DNA of 12,216 bases. Source: Lonsdalea britannica (lineage in GTDB: Bacteria; Pseudomonadota; Gammaproteobacteria; Enterobacterales; Enterobacteriaceae). The notes beneath the pieces were generated by a model that saw only the letters and a program-made list of their open reading frames with translations, was not told the origin of the DNA and did not search any database. The number at the start of each line of letters is the position of its first letter. Within the stretch, counting starts at the first letter, position 1. The stretch is taken from the NCBI RefSeq assembly GCF_946477055.1, contig NZ_CAMKXG010000091.1:1-12216 (forward strand), read 5' to 3'. Both the position numbers and the translations under genes were made by a program. Positions 6,777 through 12,216 of the stretch are shown one piece after another.

Positions 6777-7442
6777 ATGCCACCCTGGCTACAACTCATG
6801 GCAGACTCCTTCTGGAGTCTGCTTTCTGCTGGACTGAAGTTCACCGTTCCTCTGGCGATTATCTCCTTCATTCTTGGACTTGCCGTCGGGATCGTCGTTG
6901 CCTTGATCCGGCTGTATGGCCCGCGTCCGTTGAAATGGATTGCCGATTTTTATGTCTGGGTGATTCGCGGCACGCCACTGCTGGTACAGCTGTTCCTGAT
7001 TTTTTACGGGCTACCCAGCGCCGGTATTACCCTGGATGCGTTTCCTGCCGCGCTGATCGGTTTTACCCTCAATGTCGGGGCCTATAGCTCTGAGATCGTC
7101 CGAGGAGCCATACTGTCCGTCCCTCAGGGGCAGTGGAACGCCGCCTATTCGCTGGGAATGAAAGGCACTCAGGCCATTCGGTGGGTCATTTTCCCACAGT
7201 CGGTATTTGTGTCCTTGCCCCCGCTCTCAAATACCTTTATCTCGCTGATCAAAGATACGTCGTTGGCCGCCGTCATCACCGTGCCTGAGATGTTTCTTGC
7301 GGCTCAGCGCATCGTGTCGGTCACCTATGAACCGCTCATCATGTATGTTGAAGCCGCGATGATTTACCTGCTGTTCTGTACCATTTTGAGCAAAGTTCAG
7401 ACACGGCTGGAAAACTTCTATCAACGGCATAACGTTCGATAG
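6777..7442 (+). CDS. Amino-acid ABC transporter permease (HisM/TcyL-like)
   Basis: This 221-residue inner-membrane permease has about five hydrophobic segments (roughly 12-45, 57-80, 90-106, 145-170, 185-207). The cytoplasmic EAA loop that docks on the ATPase is at about 119-141 (GQWNAAYSLGM to IFPQ). VIRGTPLLVQLF (62-73) is typical of the polar amino acid permease family. ATG 6777 follows ggag (6765-6768) by 8 bases. It is cotranscribed with the binding protein upstream and would form a homodimeric channel. No ATPase gene follows: a 464-base non-coding gap and then the aap operon come next. The pair must therefore borrow an ATPase, from aapP or an unlinked gene, or be non-functional. No frame damage is seen. 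Confidence 0.9.
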   Translation: MPPWLQLMADSFWSLLSAGLKFTVPLAIISFILGLAVGIVVALIRLYGPRPLKWIADFYVWVIRGTPLLVQLFLIFYGLPSAGITLDAFPAALIGFTLNVGAYSSEIVRGAILSVPQGQWNAAYSLGMKGTQAIRWVIFPQSVFVSLPPLSNTFISLIKDTSLAAVITVPEMFLAAQRIVSVTYEPLIMYVEAAMIYLLFCTILSKVQTRLENFYQRHNVR

Positions 7443-7459
7443 TTGCTAGTTTAGCGCCC

Positions 7460-7483
7460 GGCCCTCCGCCGATGCGGCGGGCC
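7460..7483 (+). terminator. GC-rich hairpin after the permease gene, possible terminator
   Basis: Nine pairs with one internal mismatch (ggccc/gggcc and ccgc/gcgg around a 4-nt loop) begin 18 bases after the stop. It is followed by aaataacg rather than a T-run, so termination efficiency is uncertain. Confidence 0.45.
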
Positions 7484-7588
7484 AAATAACGCATTCATTC
7501 TGTTAATCTTTATCTCTTCTTCCCGCCTTATATGGGACCGTCTTTCTGCCTTAATCCTGCCAAAGTTTCTAGCAATTCAATAACAAGT

Positions 7589-7719
7589 TGCACTAAAAAA
7601 GACAACACACCACCTGCCTATGCACTGGTTAAGATCGTGATGCTCAGCCAAATCTGCCAATCACGCCATTTCGCACCAAAAGCAGGCAAGTTTTTTAGCG
7701 CTGTGATTATATTGGTGCA
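7589..7719 (+). promoter_or_regulatory. Cluster of NtrC-like half sites upstream of aapJ
   Basis: Parts of the NtrC pattern (TGCACY, five bases, RGTGCA) occur several times: tgcact at 7589 and again at 7621, gcacc near 7673 with a gca at its right end, and ggtgca at 7714-7719. None is a full palindrome. They lie about 100-230 bases before the inferred sigma-54 start, the usual enhancer distance. Matches are half sites and some may be chance. Apart from these, the hairpin at 7460, the sigma-54 site and the leader hairpin, the 464-base gap (7443-7906) shows nothing I can name. Confidence 0.4.
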
Positions 7720-7790
7720 ATGCATTTCAAATTTTGTGTGTCGCCTCACAAAACACCCCGTCAATATGCCCGAAAGAGACCGTCACGGAT

Positions 7791-7806
7791 TGGCATCAGT
7801 TTTGCT
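7791..7806 (+). promoter_or_regulatory. Sigma-54 (RpoN) promoter of the aap operon
   Basis: The site tggcatcagttttgct fits the sigma-54 consensus TGGCACGRNNNTTGCW with exact -24/-12 spacing and mismatches only at C6 and G7. The start would be near 7817, giving a leader of about 90 bases. The orthologous E. coli yhdWXYZ operon is known as an NtrC-activated operon, which agrees. Confidence 0.72.
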
Positions 7807-7854
7807 TAATCACGCCACGGCACAATGTCCAATGACGTCGCCGGCAGACAGGAC

Positions 7855-7872
7855 GGATGCAACGCTGCATCC
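7855..7872 (+). other. Short hairpin in the aapJ leader
   Basis: A 7-bp perfect stem (7855-7861 ggatgca with 7866-7872 tgcatcc) with a 4-nt loop is followed by ttt. It lies in the predicted leader, 34 bases before the start codon. It may stabilise the mRNA or attenuate slightly; no regulatory role is shown. Confidence 0.4.
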
Positions 7873-7906
7873 TTTACCACAGCACATAACTCATTAGGCA
7901 CATAAG

Positions 7907-8935
7907 ATGATGAAAAAATTGATCATGTCTACGCTGGTCGCGGGCGCTTCTCTCTTGGCCGCGACGCAACAGGCCCATGCTGGCGCTACGCTGGATGCTA
8001 TTCAGAAAAAAGGCTTTGTCCAATGCGGTATCAGCGATGGTTTGCCGGGTTTCTCCTATGCCGATGGCAGCGGCAAATATGCCGGTATTGATGTGGATGT
8101 TTGCAGAGGCGTCGCGGCGGCCGTCTTCGGCGATGCCAATAAGGTGAAATTTACCCCGCTGACCGCCAAAGAACGTTTCACAGCACTGCAGTCAGGCGAA
8201 GTCGACCTGTTGTCCCGCAATACAACATGGACCTCTTCGCGTGACGCGGGCATGGGGATGCTGTTCACCGGCGTCACCTATTACGACGGCATCGGGTTCC
8301 TGACTCACAACAAAGCCGGATTGAAAAGCGCAACGGAGCTGGATGGCGCGACCGTCTGTATTCAGGCAGGCACCGATACCGAACTGAACGTCGCAGACTA
8401 TTTCAAAACTCACGGCATGAAGTACACGCCGGTCACCTTCGATCGCTCTGATGAAAGCGCCAAAGCGCTGGAGTCCGGCCGCTGCGATACGCTCTCTTCC
8501 GACCAGTCACAGCTGTATGCACTGCGTATCAAATTAGCCAATCCCAACGAATACATCGTGTTGCCTGAAGTCATCTCCAAAGAGCCGCTGGGACCGGTCG
8601 TTCGCCGCGGCGACGAAGAGTGGTTCTCCATCGTACGCTGGAGCCTGTTCGCTATGCTGAATGCGGAAGAGATGGGCATCACCTCTCAGAACGTCGATCA
8701 GATGCAAGCTAAACCGACAACGCCGGATATGGCGCACCTGCTCGGCAAAGAAGGCAATTACGGCAAAGACCTCAAATTACCCGCCGATTGGGCTTATAAA
8801 ATTATTAAACAGGTCGGTAACTACGGCGAAGTCTTTGAACGCAACGTGGGTATGGGCAGCGAGTTGAAAATCAAACGCGGGCTGAATGAATTGTGGACCA
8901 AAGGCGGTATCCAATACGCGCCGGCCGTTCGCTAA
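7907..8935 (+). CDS. aapJ: General L-amino acid ABC transporter substrate-binding protein AapJ (YhdW)
   Basis: This 342-residue periplasmic binding protein belongs to the broad-specificity L-amino acid importer first described in Rhizobium and present in E. coli as YhdW (same length). The signal peptide is residues 1-25, with cleavage after AHA before GATLD. Family motifs are VQCGISDGLPGFSYAD (38-53), GIDVDVCRG (60-68), LTAKERFTALQSGEVDLLSRNTTWT (85-109), VCIQAGTDTELNV (150-162) and ESGRCDTLSSDQSQL (189-203). Cys40, Cys66, Cys151 and Cys193 may form disulfides in the periplasm. The start is the first of two tandem ATGs (7907 and 7910), with agg at 7896-7898; either is possible. It is the first gene of aapJQMP, downstream of the sigma-54 promoter. 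Confidence 0.97.
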   Translation: MMKKLIMSTLVAGASLLAATQQAHAGATLDAIQKKGFVQCGISDGLPGFSYADGSGKYAGIDVDVCRGVAAAVFGDANKVKFTPLTAKERFTALQSGEVDLLSRNTTWTSSRDAGMGMLFTGVTYYDGIGFLTHNKAGLKSATELDGATVCIQAGTDTELNVADYFKTHGMKYTPVTFDRSDESAKALESGRCDTLSSDQSQLYALRIKLANPNEYIVLPEVISKEPLGPVVRRGDEEWFSIVRWSLFAMLNAEEMGITSQNVDQMQAKPTTPDMAHLLGKEGNYGKDLKLPADWAYKIIKQVGNYGEVFERNVGMGSELKIKRGLNELWTKGGIQYAPAVR

Positions 8936-8952
8936 TCTCCCCAGTAAACCGG

Positions 8953-8972
8953 GCACGGCTTTACCGCCGTGC
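8953..8972 (+). other. Intercistronic hairpin between aapJ and aapQ
   Basis: A 7-bp perfect stem (8953-8959 gcacggc with 8966-8972 gccgtgc) with a 6-nt loop lies 18 bases past the aapJ stop in the 65-base gap. There is no strong T-run. Such hairpins commonly sit behind binding-protein genes. They cause partial termination or protect the upstream mRNA, so the binding protein is made in excess of the permeases. Confidence 0.55.
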
Positions 8973-9000
8973 TCTCGTTTGACGCTATCGAGGCTTCATC

Positions 9001-10179
9001 ATGCTGCAACGCCCAACCGTAAAAGGTGATTTATCACTGACTAATCCTGCGGTGCGCGCCTGGCTGTACCAAATCATCGCTGTCATCGTTGTACTGGCCT
9101 TCGCCGCCTATCTGTTGCACAACACCATCACCAATCTGGCGCAGCGCGGAATTACTTCCGGTTTTGCGTTTCTGGATAACTCCGCCGGGTTTGGTATTGT
9201 TCAGCATCTCATCGACTATCAGCAGGGCGATACTTACGCGCGCGTCTTCATCGTCGGCTTACTGAATACGCTGTTGGTGTCTGCCATCTGTATTATCTGC
9301 GCCTCCCTGTTAGGGTTTATGGTCGGCCTGGCCCGACTGTCGGACAACTGGCTGCTGCGCAAGCTTTCTACCTTCTATATTGAAACGTTCCGCAATATTC
9401 CGCCGCTGCTGCAGATCTTCTTCTGGTACTTCGCGGTACTGCGCAATCTGCCGGGACCACGCCAGGCGGTGAGCGCACTGGACGCGGTGTTTTTGAGTAA
9501 CCGTGGATTATATATTCCGGCGGCGGATTTCGGCCCCGGCGCCCTCCCGGCTTTGCTCGCTGTGGTTGTTACGATAATCGTGACCGTCATCATCGTCCGC
9601 AGAAACCAGCGCCATCACCGTGAAACCGGCATCTATCGCCGAAACTGGCCGTGGCCAGTGTTGGTCCTTACATTACTGCTGGGTTTGGCGCACATCACCT
9701 TCGGTCGTGCATTGAGCTGGGAACTTCCGGTATTAAGGGGGTTCAACTTCAACGGCGGCCTCGTGATGATCCCCGAACTCGCCGCACTGGCGCTGGCGCT
9801 TTCGGTTTATACCTCATCCTTCATCGCCGAGATCATCCGTTCCGGTATTCAATCGGTCGCGCACGGCCAGCATGAAGCGGCGCTTTCGCTAGGGCTGCCA
9901 AAAGCGATCACCCTGCGCAAAGTCATTCTGCCGCAGGCAATGCGCGTCATCATTCCTCCCCTGACCAGCCAGTACCTGAACATTGTGAAGAACTCTTCCC
10001 TCGCCGCTGCGATTGGCTACCCGGATATGGTGTCGTTGTTTGCTGGTACGGTTCTGAATCAGACGGGGCAGGCGATTGAGACCATCGCCATGACGATGTC
10101 GGTCTACCTGATTATCAGCCTGCTGATCTCGCTGCTGATGAATATCTATAACCGTAAAATCGCCTTAATTGAGCGCTAG
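9001..10179 (+). CDS. aapQ: General L-amino acid ABC transporter permease AapQ (YhdX)
   Basis: This 392-residue inner-membrane permease is longer than simple amino acid permeases, as is usual for AapQ. A hydrophobic segment at about 21-40 precedes a periplasmic stretch. The HisM-type domain begins at about 84 (VGLLNTLLVSAICIICASLLGF), with ETFRNIPPLLQIFFWYF (128-144). Hydrophobic segments at about 182-199 and 218-234 flank a charged loop, RRNQRHHRETGIYRRN (200-215). The EAA loop (about 291-312, HEAALSLGLP to ILPQA) docks the ATPase AapP. ATG 9001 has gagg at 8990-8993, 7 bases upstream. It pairs with AapM to form the heterodimeric channel. The gap to aapM is 15 bases. Confidence 0.96.
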   Translation: MLQRPTVKGDLSLTNPAVRAWLYQIIAVIVVLAFAAYLLHNTITNLAQRGITSGFAFLDNSAGFGIVQHLIDYQQGDTYARVFIVGLLNTLLVSAICIICASLLGFMVGLARLSDNWLLRKLSTFYIETFRNIPPLLQIFFWYFAVLRNLPGPRQAVSALDAVFLSNRGLYIPAADFGPGALPALLAVVVTIIVTVIIVRRNQRHHRETGIYRRNWPWPVLVLTLLLGLAHITFGRALSWELPVLRGFNFNGGLVMIPELAALALALSVYTSSFIAEIIRSGIQSVAHGQHEAALSLGLPKAITLRKVILPQAMRVIIPPLTSQYLNIVKNSSLAAAIGYPDMVSLFAGTVLNQTGQAIETIAMTMSVYLIISLLISLLMNIYNRKIALIER

Positions 10180-10194
10180 AGGAGCTGGGTGCCC

Positions 10195-11283
10195 ATGATT
10201 TCACATACGCCAAATCGCCCGACGCCGATGAGCAGCGCTATCGCCTGGACTCGACGTAACTTGTTTTCCAGCCTCCCCAACAGCCTGCTGACCCTGCTCT
10301 GTCTGTGGCTGCTGTGGAAAGGGCTTCCCCCGCTTCTGAACTGGGCGATCTTCGACGCCAACTGGTTAGGCGCGACCCGTAATGACTGTACGCGTGAAGG
10401 CGCCTGCTGGGTGTTTATCCACGCTCGCTTCGGCCACTTTATGTATGGCCTCTACCCCACCGAAGAGATTTGGCGCATCAATTTCGCGCTGGTGCTGGCG
10501 CTGTTGAGCATTTTCCCCATGTTCTGGAAAGCGATGCCGCATCGCGGTCGTTATATCGCGGGATGGTGCGTGGTTTATCCGTTCATCGCCTGGGGTCTGC
10601 TGTCCGGGGGATTTGGCGGAATGCCCCACGTAGAAACGCGCCAATGGGGCGGACTCACGCTCACCCTGATTATCGCCGCCGTGGGAATTGCGGGCGCTTT
10701 GCCGCTCGGGATTTTATTGGCACTTGGTCGGCGCTCGGAAATGCCTGTCGTCCGTATGCTCTGCATTGGATTTATCGAATTCTGGCGCGGCGTACCGCTA
10801 ATCACCGTTCTATTTATGTCCTCCGTGATGCTGCCGCTGTTCCTGACGGAAGGAACCAACATAGACAAACTGTTACGCGCCTTGGTGGGGGTCATTCTGT
10901 TTCAGTCCGCCTATGTCGCGGAAGTGGTACGCGGTGGCCTTCAAGCATTGCCGAAAGGGCAGTATGAAGCCGCGCAGTCACTGGCGTTGGGCTATTGGCG
11001 GATGCAGTGTCTGGTCATTCTGCCTCAGGCGCTAAAAATGGTTATTCCCGGACTGGTCAACACCATTATCTCGCTGTTTAAAGATACCAGTCTGGTGATC
11101 ATCATCGGGCTGTTCGATCTGTTCAGCAGCATCCAGCAGGCCACGGTCGATCCCGCCTGGCTGGGAATGTCTACCGAAGGCTACGTCTTCGCCGCGCTGA
11201 TCTATTGGATCTTCTGTTTCAGCATGTCGCGTTATAGCCAACATTTGGAAAAACGGTTTGATACCGGACATAAGTCTCATTGA
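10195..11283 (+). CDS. aapM: General L-amino acid ABC transporter permease AapM (YhdY)
   Basis: This 362-residue permease partners AapQ. The N-terminal part carries a membrane segment (about 29-42), a Cys-containing periplasmic stretch ([13 protein letters not shown], about 64-76) and further hydrophobic segments. The conserved transport domain starts at about 150 ([21 protein letters not shown]), followed by [21 protein letters not shown]. The EAA loop is at about 258-280 ([12 protein letters not shown] to ILPQA). The strong ribosome site agaggag (10178-10184) serves either ATG 10195 (10-base spacing) or the in-frame GTG 10189 (4-base spacing). I prefer the ATG, which adds no extra residues compared with what is expected of the family. 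The gene ends 8 bases before aapP. Confidence 0.95.
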   Translation: MISHTPNRPTPMSSAIAWTRRNLFSSLPNSLLTLLCLWLLWKGLPPLLNWAIFDANWLGATRNDCTREGACWVFIHARFGHFMYGLYPTEEIWRINFALVLALLSIFPMFWKAMPHRGRYIAGWCVVYPFIAWGLLSGGFGGMPHVETRQWGGLTLTLIIAAVGIAGALPLGILLALGRRSEMPVVRMLCIGFIEFWRGVPLITVLFMSSVMLPLFLTEGTNIDKLLRALVGVILFQSAYVAEVVRGGLQALPKGQYEAAQSLALGYWRMQCLVILPQALKMVIPGLVNTIISLFKDTSLVIIIGLFDLFSSIQQATVDPAWLGMSTEGYVFAALIYWIFCFSMSRYSQHLEKRFDTGHKSH

Positions 11284-11291
11284 GGTCATCC

Positions 11292-12053
11292 ATGAATCAG
11301 AATGCGTTAATACAATCCGCTGACAACATGATCACGCTGGAAAACGTGAATAAGTGGTACGGTCAGTTTCACGTACTAAAAGACATTAACCTTCAGGTGA
11401 AACAAGGTGAACGTATTGTCCTGTGTGGCCCATCGGGCTCAGGAAAATCAACGACGATCCGCTGTATCAATCATCTGGAAGAACATCAGAAAGGACGTAT
11501 TGTTGTCGATGGCATCGAGCTGAACAGCGACAGCCGCAACATTGAGAAAATCAGAACTGAAGTCGGCATGGTGTTTCAACATTTCAATCTTTTCCCGCAT
11601 CTCACAGTCTTGCAAAACTGTACGCTGGCGCCTAGCTGGGTACATCGCATGCCGAAAAAAGAGGCCGATGCGCTGGCGATGCACTATCTGGAACGCGTTC
11701 GCATTGCGGCCCATGCGCATAAATATCCCGGGCAGCTTTCCGGAGGTCAGCAACAGCGAGTCGCCATCGCGCGTTCGCTGTGTATGAGGCCTAAGATCAT
11801 GCTGTTTGACGAGCCGACTTCGGCGTTAGATCCCGAAATGGTCAAAGAGGTGCTGGATACCATGCTGGGTTTGGCCGAAGACGGTATGACCATGCTGTGC
11901 GTCACCCATGAAATGGGATTTGCTCGTACGGTCGCCAACCGGGTGATCTTTATGGATCAGGGGGAGATCGTCGAACAGGCGCCGCCGGATATCTTCTTCT
12001 CCAATCCACGCTCAGAGCGTACGCAGTCTTTCCTGGCGCAGATTCTGCATTAA
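11292..12053 (+). CDS. aapP: General L-amino acid ABC transporter ATP-binding protein AapP (YhdZ)
   Basis: This 253-residue ATPase drives the AapQM channel. All nucleotide-binding elements are intact: Walker [10 protein letters not shown] (46-54), Q-loop Gln96 in [12 protein letters not shown], signature LSGGQ (149-153), Walker B KIMLFDEP (168-175) and the switch His206 in VTHEMGFA. I chose ATG 11292 because gagg (11282-11285) is 6 bases upstream and MNQ...[11 protein letters not shown] matches the length of YhdZ. An alternative ATG at 11280 overlaps the aapM stop as ATGA, but it has no ribosome site. It is the last gene of the operon and the only ABC ATPase gene in the window. It is therefore the nearest possible energiser for the ATPase-less importer at 5981-7442. 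Confidence 0.97.
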   Translation: MNQNALIQSADNMITLENVNKWYGQFHVLKDINLQVKQGERIVLCGPSGSGKSTTIRCINHLEEHQKGRIVVDGIELNSDSRNIEKIRTEVGMVFQHFNLFPHLTVLQNCTLAPSWVHRMPKKEADALAMHYLERVRIAAHAHKYPGQLSGGQQQRVAIARSLCMRPKIMLFDEPTSALDPEMVKEVLDTMLGLAEDGMTMLCVTHEMGFARTVANRVIFMDQGEIVEQAPPDIFFSNPRSERTQSFLAQILH

Positions 12054-12060
12054 TTCTCCC

Positions 12061-12095
12061 ACAGAGGCTCATTCAGCGAATGAGCCTCTGTTTAT
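12061..12095 (+). terminator. Intrinsic terminator of the aapJQMP operon
   Basis: A 13-bp perfect stem (12061-12073 with 12079-12091) with a 5-nt loop ends in gtttatc. It begins 8 bases after the aapP stop. The T-run is short but the stem is very stable. Confidence 0.88.
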
Positions 12096-12170
12096 CGCTA
12101 TTCCCGTTATGCGATCTCCTCGCAATAAGCGCGTTGATTCTCTGCCTTCATTCTCGATGTGAACCGCTTT

Positions 12171-12200
12171 TTGACATACACCCAGCGAGCTAAGTCTGAT
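12171..12200 (+). promoter_or_regulatory. Possible sigma-70 promoter near the window end
   Basis: A perfect -35 TTGACA (12171-12176) is followed after 18 bases by TCTGAT (12195-12200), a poor -10. No gene can be seen downstream within the window, so the target is unknown. In E. coli, 5S rRNA genes follow yhdZ, but nothing of that kind is visible here. Confidence 0.25.
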
Positions 12201-12216
12201 TTTCTTTAGTGAATAC

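Noticed and set aside
7532..7897. Open reading frame of 121 codons between the permease and aapJ
   Set aside because: It overlaps the sigma-54 promoter and upstream sites, has no good ribosome site, and its composition (scattered Cys, His, Pro, no domain) is unlike a real protein. Best read as a chance frame.

Overview
The window looks like a chromosomal segment from a plant-associated or environmental member of the Enterobacterales. Family-level placement in Pectobacteriaceae (Brenneria, Lonsdalea, Dickeya, Pectobacterium relatives) is an inference from protein resemblance and gene content, not a measured result. The anchor is the prmA - dusB - fis block, whose proteins are near-identical to the E. 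coli ones as I remember them. The downstream anchor is the aapJQMP operon (E. coli yhdWXYZ), which also lies on the fis side of the E. coli chromosome. No mobile element, integrase, CRISPR array, tRNA or rRNA is visible.

Layout. Positions 1-338 hold the 3' end of prmA, followed by a hairpin terminator. An exported alpha/beta hydrolase (456-1454) sits between prmA and dusB, where E. coli has no gene. Next come the dusB-fis promoter region (about 1745-1826), dusB (1827-2792) and fis (2816-3112), closed by a strong terminator. Between fis and the aap operon lies an accessory stretch. It holds a small DUF1232/YkvA membrane protein (3308-3649), a convergent RcnB-like periplasmic protein (3755-4204, minus strand), a MetE catalytic-domain-like protein (4551-5726), and an amino-acid-type ABC importer pair of binding protein (5981-6751) and permease (6777-7442) that has no ATPase gene of its own here. 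From 7907 to 12053 runs the complete general L-amino acid ABC importer aapJ-aapQ-aapM-aapP, closed by a perfect hairpin terminator.

How the genes work together. dusB and fis form the classical growth-rate-linked operon. The promoter keeps the GC-rich discriminator and Fis-like sites near -43 and +25 relative to an inferred start. The aap operon carries a well-matched sigma-54 (-24/-12) promoter at 7791-7806 and several NtrC-like half sites upstream, so nitrogen-limitation control is likely. The MetE-like gene has a 13-bp perfect inverted repeat upstream. Each arm matches the MetR box with one mismatch, which suggests control by methionine or homocysteine. Together with the adjacent cystine-type binding protein and permease, this is a candidate sulfur amino acid acquisition and methionine synthesis module. 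That is the most interesting hypothesis here, and it is unproven.

The window is mostly ordinary core genome. I see no clear evidence of a wholly new class of system.
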